Shown: positions 1 through 12,110 of the stretch, piece by piece | Layout of the letters: each line of letters starts with the position of its first letter | Numbering within the stretch: the stretch's first letter is position 1 | Assembly (NCBI GenBank): GCA_033063855.1 | Contig: CP093831.1 | Coordinates: 7,998,001-8,062,000 of the forward strand | Length of the DNA: 64,000 bases | From: Smittia aterrima | Lineage: Eukaryota; Arthropoda; Insecta; Diptera; Chironomidae | Direction: 5' to 3' | Translations under genes and position numbers: made by a program | The notes under the pieces: model-generated | Seen by the model: the letters and a program-made list of their open reading frames with translations, nothing else | Database searches by the model: none | Told to the model about the DNA's origin: nothing

Positions 1-42
1 AAAATCTTTGTCGATGCGCTTTTGTCGTTCAATCGTGTTCCG

Positions 43-47
43 TCAGT
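43..47 (+). promoter_or_regulatory. Initiator (TCAGT) of the LRR gene
   Basis: TCAGT matches the arthropod initiator consensus and lies 15 bases before the chosen ATG at 62, giving a short 5' leader. No TATA box is evident in the few bases upstream that the window shows. Confidence 0.4.
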
Positions 48-61
48 CGATGAGTGCAAAC

Positions 62-1250
62 ATGTTGCCTTCTGTAATTAAAAGAGTTTTCGTGATCGGG
101 TGAATGAAGTGAATTCAATGTAGCAACAAATTAATAAATTTGTTATTCACAGCATCATCGCTCAGATTCATGGAACGCCCATTGATCTCAGGTGCAGTAA
201 TTTCGACGTCAGTCGATTGCGTGATATTTCATATCAATGCGGAAAAGAGTTGAATTGCTTTTTCGAGAATGTCATTTCTGATAACGAAACACAATTTGTT
301 TATTCATCGGATCGACATGTCCTTTCATACAAATGCGTGGGCTTTGTCAACTCATCGATGCATCAACTTCCAATCGATTTATTCAAGCGCTACCCGAATG
401 TGGAAATATTGTATGCTGCCAATTTGGGTTTAAAAACGGTGGGAAGGACGCTTTTTGAAACGGCTAACAAACTTGTTGATGTTCATTTGGAAGGAAACAA
501 TTTAACGGGTAAAAGTTTATTGATTTAAATGTTTTCGATAAGTGGAGGGCGGAACTAAATGTTTGTCCTTCCTGAACTTAATGTCAGAGTTTAAATTTGC
601 TTCGACCAATCAAGCGTTTCAAATCTCTTCCACTAGAACTAGAGAACTTCCTGTTCTATGGCGCTATCAACCTACGCCGCATCGTTCTTGCCAACAACCA
701 ACTCACTTCGATCGGAAAGGATACGTTTAAAAAGATGATTGTGAAAGCAGACAACTCGTTCGACAGCACGTACCAGAGGAAGCTTGAAGAAATTGATTTA
801 TCGAATAATAAACTCTCAGACTTAGAGTTTGAAACGTTCTCGCAGTTGAGTTCACTGAAGATACTTCTACTCTCCCACAACCAAGTGAAGCTCAAATATG
901 GACAGTTTCCCTTGCTTTTAAAGAAACTCGACTTGTCGTACAACCAATTAAAATACTTCACGCTCCGCCAATTGATAAACTCACAGCTTCTCGAAGAGCT
1001 CAAGCTGAACGGAAACTTTTTTGCCAACACGACAATCGAGTTTGTCTTTCCGGAAGCGCTTTTCCAATTGATGCACATTTACAGATTTGAGCTCTCGGAT
1101 TGCTTTACTTGTGAGCAACTCTCTGATGTTCTGGCTCACTTTAAACATTGCAATCGCAATATCGTCGTGCAATTTGATGTTGAGAAGATTAATGGACCGA
1201 ACATATTCGGAATCTCTTGTGTGGACGAGAGTGAACGTCAAAAGAGATGA
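62..1250 (+). CDS. Secreted leucine-rich-repeat protein
   Basis: Three exons are proposed: 62-99, 153-508 and 637-1250, joined by introns of 53 and 128 bases. All phases fit and give 335 residues. The first exon plus the start of the second encode a hydrophobic signal peptide (start MLPSVIKRVFVIG). A Cys-containing N-terminal cap region follows, then about six LRRs with L-x-x-N-x-L cores (EGNNL, LANNQL, LSNNKL, LSHNQV, LSYNQL, LNGNFF). Choosing the acceptor at 635-636 rather than the nearer AG at 586-587 restores phase and a perfect 24-residue LRR spacing. There is no transmembrane segment or GPI-like tail, so secretion is likely. The first intron is the least certain part. AATAAA lies near 1358. 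Partner and function are unknown; insect proteins of this type usually mediate protein binding in haemolymph or matrix. Confidence 0.75.
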
Positions 1251-1320
1251 TGATGATGAGAAGAACGACGATTGGCGATTAATAATTCATGGAAACAAGT
1301 TTGTGTTAAAATGATAATTT

Positions 1321-4300
1321 AAAATGCGACAGTTGCGTACTAAGTGACTTTAGTTATCAATAAATTAATGTTTTAAATTAAAATTTAAACTTTTAATTAA
1401 TAATCGGACATTCTGTGTCATTAAACATTGATCGCGTCGAGTAGCCGCGTTAATTAATAACACGATCGACGTTGTCTGACTTTAAAACTTTGATGACATT
1501 CCAATTCTCAATTGAGCATAGACTTAAGATTATTGTGATGGTCAAGCACGAGTCGGGAGTTAAAGAAGAAGAGTGAAGACAGACAACGAGAAGACGAATA
1601 CATTAGCATAATTTGTAATGCCCATTAATTGAAATAAATTATATGTTGTTAGCATTAAAAATGTAATTTGCATTCGATTGCTGCTCGAAACCGGAAAAAC
1701 GACTACATACGGTCGTTCAGAGTATCGATATCAAATAAATAGCGTAATCTCAATTTGCAACTCGACAGTTGCTGGAAGTTGTCATGTTGCGATTTGAAAT
1801 ATCATAAGTCATGCCCAATGATCTGACAGTTCCCACTCAATTCGAACAAGCATGCCTAAGGAATCAAATTTCTCAATAAAATTCAAAATGTCAAGGTGTG
1901 CGATAAAAATAGAAATTAGGAATCGAATTCAATTTCCAGTCAATTACTTTTTCCTTTGAAGTTAGCTCAGATCACTGATTGAGAATGTAAAAGACTTTAA
2001 AAGGTCTTAATGCCACCAAGTTTAAATAATTTCTTAATCTTTTGAATGTCGACGAAAGAGCTTAATGGAAAAGGAAGAATTTATTAAAATTCGCAAGAAC
2101 GTTTACTTATTTTGGATGAAATGGAAGAGAGAGCCGGTCATCTTCCGAGAAAAGGTAAGTCAATTAAAATTGAAATGGGCCACTTAATAAAGCGTTGACC
2201 TTCTGTAAATTTGTTGATTGTAAATTTTTGTTTGATGAATGTCTTTTATTGAATGCTTTCCGAGAATTCCCATTCATCACTTCGCTTTCACGTCGCTTGT
2301 TTATTGTTTTAAGAGCATTCACTGATTCACATCTTTATTGCTCGACGACTCAACTTGCTCTGAGGATGAAGAGGAGCCGTGAGAAAAATTCAGAAGACAA
2401 GCAACTTGTCTGCAAGATGTGGCGGCGACATGTTCCAAATCTTCTTCTGTTCTTCTCATTTCTGATCTCTGAGAATGAAAAGTTCGCACTCTTTGTCAAG
2501 GTTGCACTTTGTACATGCAATTCCGTGAAATAACTTTTTTGATTGACTCTTGAGACTTTCAATTTTAATCAACGAGTGACGCGTCATTTCGGTCAAGCAA
2601 TTCAGAATTTTAATTGATTTCTCTCCTTAAACGACTTCATGTAATGTTTCAATTAAAACCAATGCATTGAACATGAGTGCAAAATTGAAATTTACATGAA
2701 ACTCCGCTGTGAACACGCTGTGGGACTTTGTCTTCGCTGTGAAAACATTTCTAACCTGTTGTCGTTGTGCGGAAGATTGTTTCATGTCGATTGTGTTTAA
2801 CAACTTTGCCAAGAGCTCACGTCTCGTTTGAAAAGATCTCGAATCTGTATTTACATCGCGCGACAACTTTCCCGCATCTCGTTTGCTGCATCTTGAATCT
2901 TAACGCCGATTTCCGTCATCGCTTAACCGGTAACGGAGCGCGAAAAATTATCACATTTGCTTATCAAAGAGTTTTGATCGCCAACGATTGAATTATGCAA
3001 ATTATGCTTTGCATGTCAGCGCAGCGGAAAATCGGAAGAATTTGCCCTCCGTGCATGCTTTATGACTTAATTTTGTGCGAGAAACGATTGGCGGTCAATT
3101 AGGCGATTGCGTAATATCAATTTTCTCCTCGCACGTAAAATATATAATTTTATCATCGTGATTGCGACTTTTATTTTGAGGTCAATGCCGTACGTCGTTA
3201 ACTCTTTCTTTACCTCATTTTGTTTCGTTTATTTGCGAGCAAATTTTTCTGTGTTCGTCGTCGTCTTCGTTCTAAGCTCGCGCCATACGACGTCGTTTAA
3301 ATAAATTTTAATGTTACATTCATACGATCGCTGGGTGAGCAAGAAAATAGGTAACGGTTCACATAGCTTTATCGCTTTGGCATGCAACTGCTTTCGTCGT
3401 AAAGCTTTCAGAGGAACTATTGACTGCCAAGTGAAGGTTTGATAGAACTTTTTTTGTTTAATGTTTTCTTGTTCTAAATAATTCGATGGAAGACAGTATC
3501 GCTGAAAGCTTTTCAAATGTCTCTCGCCTGCTTCAATCAAACTCAAATTAAAAGGAAGGAAAAGTTGAAGCTTCCAAGGTTCCTGAACTTCTCCTTCTTT
3601 CGAGTTTGAGCTTTTTATGTTAACCACAGCACATCAGACAGTTCTTGAAACTCTTCAAGCGAATGTAAATAATCCTTCAAAGTTCAATCAATGTTGCCTG
3701 TAGCGTAAATATTTAGATTTCCAATTAAATTATTTTTCAGAGGATTCGTTTATAAAATTGATATTGCTCTATTCGAAAGAGAACGGAAGTAGTTTTAATC
3801 AAATGTGCAACCTGAGAAGATTAAAATTTGATCTGTTGAGCACGCTCCTGTGATGAGATGAGAAAAATTTCGCTATAAAATGCACCAAGCAACTGAAATA
3901 TGAATGAACTTGAAAAGCGTGCAACTTTCATTGAGGAAAATCTTTTTTGTTCACTGCGAGAATCGCGACGCAATGTGAAACAGAAAGTGTGCGCTTGTGC
4001 TCAAAGCATCATCGGTTTGTTCCCGTGACGATCCGAGAAATGTTTGTGAAAGTGAAATATTCAACTTTGCTTTTCGCATTCGTCGCCGTGCTCCATAGAG
4101 TCTCAGTCAGTTTTCGCGTGATTCTCCAATCGATGAGACGGACATAAACGAACGGGGAATTAATAAGTGAGTGCTCTGAAGTAAGAAATTGAGTTTTATT
4201 GTATCTCTTGTGCAATCTCTTGTGTAAAATTGAATTACAAGTTTAATTTTGAGACAAAAAGAAGAAAGTCTGAGACATAAATAAATCACGATCATTCAAT

Positions 4301-7300
4301 CGGATGTGCATTGCGATTGAGTTTCCTATCAATTTGCATGATTCGATTGAATTTCAATAAGCAACTAGACAAAGTATTTTATCTTAGATGGAAGTTTATA
4401 GAGAATAAAAGCCAGAAGGCAGGTTCAATAAAATTGTGAAATTGCTGGAAAAAGAATTGAATCTCCTAAAGGGATATCGAATAAAACAAGAGAGAAAAGA
4501 AAGCCCTCAAGCCAAAAAGTGAAAATCATTGTGAGCTATCAAAGTTTATTTGTGGGAAAATAATAAAAAGGTAGAGTTGTCTTTCACATTAGCTTCAATC
4601 AACTGCTGAAATTGAGTGAACAAAATTGAAGCGTCTTGACGAAATAAAAATGAATAATTGTGCTGTGGTTTAAGTTTAAGATACGACTCGTGTGTGATGA
4701 ATGATTCGTGATTTGTTCGCCGTAATCGTTTGTCAAGAATGATGAAATTTTGTGTCATAAATCATCGAATTGAGGAAAAGGGATCGGCCTGAGAGAAGGC
4801 TAAATAGCAAGCAGATGCCTAGCAAGGGCAACTGAGAAAGTAGTGAACTAGAAAATAAGTGATTAAGTCAACTCATTGGGTCGAGTGTTGACAAATTTAA
4901 GTAATTTAAAGCAAACGAATTCACTGACAAACGTGAGGGTTTCGTGTATTTTCTTGTCACGTTTGACGTTGACAATATGCAAGAACATTAAAGACGTGAC
5001 AAGGAAGTTCTCGTGAATAAGTCAAAACAAACTTTTCGAAGCTCACGCACAGGTTAAAGGAAAAGACAAGAAACGTTGGTTGCCGTTGAAGTTTCCTGCT
5101 GGCGCGTCGATAAACGATTATTAATACAAATTTTCTGACTCAGCGGAATTGTGAAACCATCAATTGAAACTTTGTTAAGCTTTTTTTAGACAGCCGGAAA
5201 CATCAAGAGGAGCGAGATTTCTTCAACTGTAAGTCTGCTCTCATTTCTTGACATCAAATGAATCCCAAAATTAAATATCCATCTTAACATGGGATCGATA
5301 GATTGATTAATATTTCATGAGCCATAGACGCGGAAGAAGGGAAACGATAAACTTATTAGTTTCTTCTTTGAAAAAAAAAATCCTTTCGTTTCAAGCCTTT
5401 GCGCCGAGTAAATGATATTACTCAATTACTTTCTTTTGATGAAGTTACTTGAGGAACATTCGCGATCTTATTTTCGCCTTCCACTTTTTGAGTTGTGTGT
5501 TTCCACTTTCAACGCTTCGCGCTTCCAACGTCGTCAGTCGTCTTGAAAAGCACAATGCCATAGGAAATCGAAAAGTTTTCTTATCTGCTTTACACTTGAA
5601 TCCCATTACAAGAGAGAAAAGTTTTTCTATTTATTATTGCAACTTAACTATGACACGCCTTGCAATAACAAATGAAACTTAATGCGGAGTTTCGAAAGCT
5701 TCGTTTGCGTCAAATGGATCATCAGAAATTGAAATTGAATTTGATGCTTATTAACAATCAAACTTGGATCGTTACACGTTTGTGCTTTATTGATTGCTGT
5801 TCAATTGAAGTTGATGGTAACGATGATGAATGAGAAAGAAATTTTGGGAAAATTCTGTGACGTCAATTCCTCGAGACACATTCGGTTCCAGTTGGACTAG
5901 AAACTTTTGTCTTGGTTTCTCAAGAAAACTTTCTGAACGGAACTCAACTTCATTGCATTCTACTTGTGCTTTACACTCATTTCAACCCAATTAACCCAAG
6001 ATTGACCTGAATAATTGAAACATCATCGAGTTTCATCAAAAAGTTTTTTGAGAAAATCTTTTAAACTCTTGTCTCTCCCGCATCTCTTGATTTCCCGCAT
6101 TTGAAAGAATTGCCAAGAAACATGAGAGAAATTAAAAACTTTGCCTTTCCACACGATTAGGGTTAATCGAGCAATATTCAGATTACATCAATTTCCCTTC
6201 ATAACATTTCGCTGCTCTCATAAATGTAAAAGTCTCAAAAAGTTAGAGAGAAGAAGTTGGTTAAGAACCGCAAAGTCTGGATGATGCTTAGTAACCAAAA
6301 TAAAAAAAAGTTATTTCATTTCTTCTTTTGCTCAAAGCATTCAGACCAGTTTCGACTAAAAGCGATATTGAAGATGAATCTCAGTTCAGACATGTTGCTT
6401 GTGTTGAAAGACAGGAAAGGATTACTTGAACGAAAGTGTTAATAGAATTTCGTTTTTTTCCCCTCAAATAATTTTCTCGACTAGACGATAAATAAATAAA
6501 ATAGATTTCATGTGGAGTCTTGAAATATTGTTTGCAACAAAGTATTATTCCCGCGTCGTAATAAGATTTTATTTCACTGCGAAATATTTTATCAATTCAA
6601 AGATTGCCACGTTTTGTGCAATTGCCTCCAAACAACCAAACCCACGTTCAACTGCCAACCACAAATGGCTTGGAATTAATTTCCAAAAACTCTCCGTTTC
6701 CATCATTTCCCGAGAATCGAAAATATTGGCAAGTTGTCTTCGGCGACTTGTTCGTAAACCCTCCGCTGTCGCTGAACAAAGATTGATGATAAGCGCCTCT
6801 AATATAAATAAAGCAGCAAAATCTAATTGCAGCTCCTTCCTCGAAGTTAGTGTAGTCAGATTTATTTGTAACGAGAGCGAGAGCTTTGTGAATTTATGGC
6901 TTTTATATAGTGCATCGAGATTCTAGTTGTTTGATAAATAGCTTTGTACTTTTGCTGGCTGCCTTTTCTTTCCATCTGCTGCTCGATTTAATTTCGCAAA
7001 AAGGTTCTTAACGAAGCTGAATCACGAGACTCTGGCGAGGGCATTAAATCCATAAATTGCAGAATTGGTTGTAAAATTTTAATTGTACACAAAGTCACAA
7101 ACTCCACTTAAACCTAAATGAATGAAAACCACAAGAGAAGTTGAGGTCTACGATTATTATTCTTGCTTACAATTATGAGCAGTTGTCGCTTAAATATTGA
7201 AAGCATTATTAAGCTTCACACTTGTGATTTTTATTGCCGCGTTTATGTTTGTACGAAGTCGTGAAAATGTCTGCGAAGTGTTGAGTTTGACAACAAACGA

Positions 7301-7706
7301 AACAAGCTCATGCATGCAGTTGGAGAAGACGAGTTTTGTGTTGGGATTTTTCTCTGCAGATGTGAGTGACATTCATTGAACCTTAATCAACATTTTCGGA
7401 AGCAACTTCACTGACCCAAAATATCTAATCAAATACAAAAACTGACGAAAATATTTCTTAAGCAGATTTTCGTTCTGAGAAAAGTCCGAAAAACAACCGA
7501 TGTTGTCACGAATCAGATGACGTTCGCTGTGTTATCAGTAAAAATAGAAAGGTTTGATAAATATTTTTCAAAACGTTTTACTTTCGAGCTTTACGATTGA
7601 AATTCGTCAGTCTACTCATTGAAGTCAAAATAAAACAAAGTGTCTTTAATAATTTTTAGAATATAATTCATTTCCAAAATATTTTCAAAACAAACAGTTC
7701 AAAAGA
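1321..7706. other. 6.4 kb without a supported gene
   Basis: Only short, compositionally ordinary open frames occur on either strand, none longer than about 140 codons and none with recognisable domains. There are a few isolated good splice donors (for example AAAAG|GTAAGT near 2154 and GTAAGT near 5230) and one initiator-plus-donor pair near 4103-4168, listed separately. No tRNA, tandem repeat or transposon end was seen. Confidence 0.5.
4103..4166 (+). promoter_or_regulatory. Possible non-coding first exon (initiator plus splice donor)
   Basis: Two overlapping TCAGT initiators (4103-4107 and 4107-4111) are followed 56 bases later by a consensus donor, AATAA|GTGAGTG at 4167. This is the layout of a short 5'-UTR exon. 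The nearest plausible user on this strand is the CCAP receptor, whose ATG exon begins with an acceptor at 11938, but the GalNAc-transferase gene lies between, so the link is speculative. Confidence 0.2.
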
Positions 7707-9150
7707 ATGGCGACAGTGCAACGTAACTCAAGATTGAAGTTTTTCATAAAAATGTTTCTTATCGGTGTTGTTATCTACACACTTTTATCGATATTAGTAA
7801 ATTGGCACGCCGGAAGAATTGACATTAAAGTCATTCGGCAATCTGTCAAGACATGGCAAGAAACAAGAGAAAACGATATTTTTGTTCCTCCACTTTCCGA
7901 TGAAGTTCTTGAGGTTCATCGTCGACTTAATCTGATTGATCCTGGTTATCTTGGGGAGGCCGTAATTTTGCCGGAAGATTTACCGGAAGATATTAAAGCT
8001 GAAGTAGATAAAAGCCGCGATGAGTTCAAGTTCAATGAGTTCGTTTCACGAATAATTCCATTAGATCGGGTTTTGCCTGATTATCGAGGAAATATTTGTA
8101 GATCATTTAATTATATTGATGACTTACCAAAAGTTTCTGTTATCCTCGCGTTCTATAACGAGCCATACTCGATGATTATGCGAACTATCATTTCGATTCT
8201 CAAGCGATCTCCATTAGAGCTCATAGAAGAAATACTGCTCATCGATGATTGTTCAGATAAAGGTTCGTAAAAATAGAAACTCTCAATGCACTCGTCTCAT
8301 TCGAATTCATTCTCAGAATCAACTTTGAAACCACTTCACGAAATTCTTCCGAATTATCCTAAAGTTCGAATTCTTCGATCGCCCTTCAGACTTGGATTAA
8401 TGAAAGCAAGAATGCTTGGCGCCGCAAATGCCAAGGGACCAGTGCTCGTTATTATGGACGCACACGTTGAAGTTGCAATTGGCTGGCTACCTCCTCTACT
8501 CGAACCGATTGCAAAGAATCCAAAGACGATAATGCTCCCCGGTATTATTACACTCAGACCGGAGACTCTCGAATATAATAATGTTGTCAGCGACTTGTAT
8601 TACTACGTTGGTGGCTTCACGTGGGAGCTCATGTATACTTGGATTAAGGTTGAAGCAATGAATGGGATTCCTCTTAGATCTCCTACAATGCTTGGAGCAG
8701 CATTTGTAATCAGAAAGGATTTGTTTGAATCACTTGGATATTACGATGATGGATTTGAGCTTTGGGGTGGCGAGAATCTCGAATTAAGCTTTAAATGTTG
8801 GATGTGTGGTTGCGAAATGTTTCAATCATTTTGCTCGCATGTTGGTCATATGTTTAGAGCCAGACCTTATTGGGTGAGAACAAGAAAAAAAGAATTTGAT
8901 AACAAATTGGAAATTCAATTATTTTCTACAGAACGACGCCGCGGACGTGAAAATGCGGCGAAACACAGATCGCTTGGCTGAGGTTTGGCTCGACGACTAC
9001 AAAAAATATTATCACAAGTACACAAAATTTAATAATCGAACTTTTGGCGATGTCACTGAGCAGAAAGCTTTAAAAGAGAAGCTAGAATGTAAATCATTTC
9101 AATGGTACATCGACAACGTTTATCCAAGCCTAGAGATCCCGCAAGTTTAA
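7707..9150 (+). CDS. Polypeptide GalNAc-transferase-like protein without lectin domain
   Basis: Exons 7707-8262, 8317-8873 and 8932-9150 (introns of 54 and 58 bases) give 443 residues. It is a type II Golgi protein: short cytoplasmic tail, membrane anchor at about residues 12-33, stem, then a family-27 glycosyltransferase domain that would start mucin-type O-glycosylation by moving GalNAc from UDP-GalNAc to Ser/Thr. Visible signatures are the DxH metal site as D-A-H (residues 233-235, usually D-S-H), WGGEN (335-339) and SHVGH (359-363), the third metal ligand region. Family members are normally about 560-650 residues and end in a ricin-type lectin domain. Here the protein stops soon after the catalytic domain. 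AATAAA follows at about 9159, so the short end is probably genuine. It is related to the minus-strand gene at 48050-49623. Confidence 0.88.
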
Positions 9151-11938
9151 ATTCTCGTTAATAAAAGTTCCGAGGAAATCGGTTTTATTTAAAAGTTTAT
9201 TTTTATCTCATTTGTCTTAAGGGAAATTGCGGGAGAACTTCGAGGAAATTCTTGTTGTTTGCTGGAAATTCCAAAAAGACTTGGCAGACCTCAGCAGCAA
9301 CTTGTTTTACAAAGCTAATTAGCATTAACTGAGAAGTTTGTTTAATTCTCGGTTTATTCGTCCCACTTTAGTCAACGAGAGACCGAGCAACACATAAAAA
9401 CATAAATAAACCATTCATAAAATTCTTAATTGCGGTTTCAAAGCAATTATTGAGCAATGGGAAATAAATCGCGAGTTAATATTTGCCGCTTAGTTAGAAA
9501 CGTTTGCCGGATTTAACGAGTTGTCTAATCGCTCTTCATTTCCTAATTATAAATTCAAATATTTGGCTGCCATAGGAACAAGGCCTGAGGTGGAAAATCC
9601 ATAAAATTTGCGGAAGTTTGGAATGTTTCAGTCGATCTTCCATTTCAATCAAATATCCTCGTTATTCAGAAGCAGTGAGATATCCGAGAAATCTTTCAAA
9701 AAGTTACCAAATTTGAATAAATATGTCGGAAGCCTCCGAGCACAATAAATCTTCATTACGCGTGACGAGTGAGAGTCGGGATGAGTCTTATCAACGCTGA
9801 ACTTGAAATCATCAAAAACTTTTTGCTTTCGGTCCTAACAAGGAAAGTTTGAAGAAGCTTTTAGGATTCGTTTGCAAACTACGTTCGTCCTTGTAAATTC
9901 TCAGAGCGGAACAGAACTCCCTAAGCAAAGGAAAGTTACGAACAAATACTCCAAAGCTTTTCCGATTCAACAATCTTCCATAACTTGTTATCCTCGTTTT
10001 TCTCTTCTCGTTCCTTTACAGTATTGCATAAGCGCGCCACATTAAAATAGATTGCACTGCTAAATTAAAGTCAACTCCCACAATTGCTATTTAGTTTTAA
10101 TTTCGAAAAACTTTTAAAACGTCGTTAAGTTTCGTTAGCAAAGCTTTGAATAGTAAAACAAATGACTTCCACTCCCACCGAGAGGGAAGCAGCTCATGTC
10201 TCACTGAGTTCATTAAACTTCTTTATTTGATCGCTTAATTAGGAATTTATGTCCGAAAAATTACTATAATTTACTGAATGACGCAGCGAGGGAATCTCGA
10301 ATGGCCAATTAGCGATTGAACAATCGCTTGAGCTCTACGCAAATGAGTGACGACGAGAAAGAAGAAAATCTTTGTGACGCAATTCTTGTTAAATTTTTAT
10401 GTGAATTTAACGCAAAAAAGAAGTCTTTGCCGCTCCTTTTCGCTGTAGCTGTGCCAAAACTACCTGCGAATCTTTCCATTACTTGCCCATAAAATCGAAG
10501 AGTCATTGAAATCGCTTTTGAACTTTTGCCAAGCACGATGAGGAGTGAAATCGCGACTCTCTTCCTTCAACAAAGATTTGAAGCTTGTTGTGCATTTTGA
10601 TACTTCTCCAGTTTCAGACTCTTCTAATGTTGATAGCCTCGCCTTCGCTTCGATGTTTTTGAAGCCAAAAGAAGATAAGAGCCTTAAAGACCGAGCATTA
10701 TGTGTCTTTGACATCAAAATTCATTTTGCATAAAATTTTCTTTCTTTCCAAATCCTTTTTCTCTCGTCGCTGCTGCTTTCATAACGAGGGTCGACTCTTA
10801 ATTCCAATCCGGCAGCGGTCGAATAAGAAGACTTTTTTGACGAAATTCTGACCGAGCCAAATCTTTTTATTTAGCTTTTTGGGTCGTCAATTAGCTCGGC
10901 TTGAAATAATATTTTATTTATCAAATATTCGTTTATTTATCGAGTTCCAATCCAATAAGTCGATTAAGGTTCTGGACGATTTCGTGTAGAAAATTCTTGC
11001 AATTACTTATTGACAGCTCGTGGCGTGGATGAAACGATTCTGCCTGGAAGGAATTCCCAATAAATATTATTTGATTAGAAGGTTGCTGGCAGATGCTTCC
11101 TCTCAACTTTCTTTGTTGTCTTCTCGGATTCCAATTTTTGGGTTCAATGAGCAAGAAGAGTTCGCGTTGAGCAAGCACGACCATTTAGCAAGAACGGTTC
11201 CAATCAAAGAACATCCCGAAAGGCTCAAGTGTCTTAATCCACAGATTAATCTTCGCAATATCATGTTCATGTGTTTGTTCAGGTCCGTTTGACGTTTTAT
11301 CGAAAGTGATTTCCGGAATGTTCTCTAAGAATTCGGCGTCGAAATGAATCAACGAGTAATGTTAACATCGAAAGAAAACATTTTTTTTTCAAGACACGCG
11401 ACGCGCCACCGAAGAAAGAAATTGTAAACGACATTAAGCAAATGCATGATAATTAAATGCCGCACATTTTGGCGATGGAATGTTTATTGTGCGAGACTCG
11501 AACGTCTCGACAAATAAGAAATTATTTACGACTCGTGTCTCTTGAGAGTTATTCGTAGGAACTTTTGTGTTCGTGCTGTGCAAAGAAAAAGTGTCCGTCG
11601 AAAGAAAATGATTTAATGCTGCATTTAATTATTCGCAGCTCGTTTTCAAACAAGCATAGTGCATCGAGGAAAAAGTGTCATTTGTGTAAACTTTGTCGCA
11701 TTCGATTAAGAAATTCGCTGAAGAAGGAAAATTTTCCTGAAATTGATTAACGAGCAGTCATTCATCAGATTCAGTGACACGTCGTAATTCGTAATTTCGT
11801 CTTTACATTGAAATTGACTTAAGTTGTTTTCGTAGAATCTCAAAAATTAATGCTTCGTTTCATATCTGCACCCTTTAACCATAAATTAAGATGTTTGCCA
11901 ATCTTAAATTAACAAGTTCTCATTTCGTTGCCTTTTAG
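9151..11938. other. Intergenic or 5' region of the CCAP receptor
   Basis: No gene is supported. Short open frames overlap on both strands without family features. Upstream non-coding exons of the CCAP receptor may lie here, because its ATG exon starts with an acceptor (CCTTTTAG ending at 11938). Confidence 0.4.
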
Positions 11939-12110
11939 GAAGTCTCACCTGACACGCGATTGGCGCGTCGATGGCGACGACCGTTCACGTTTTCTTCAAC
12001 AATTTAATAATTCGAACGAGGTGGTTGACAATGATCTCTCATTACAAAACGACGATTATGTCACGCAGCGACGATGTTTTATTAAACTTTGCTAAGACGA
12101 CCATTCAGAC

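Noticed and set aside
586..590. Acceptor at 586-587 for the last LRR exon
   Set aside because: Breaks reading phase with the only donor at 509. The acceptor at 635-636 restores phase and the 24-residue LRR period.
656..1241. Minus-strand frames over the LRR gene
   Set aside because: Shadows of LRR codons on the plus strand.
6510..6926. 138-codon plus-strand frame
   Set aside because: Another frame overlaps it. No signal peptide, domain or splice support.
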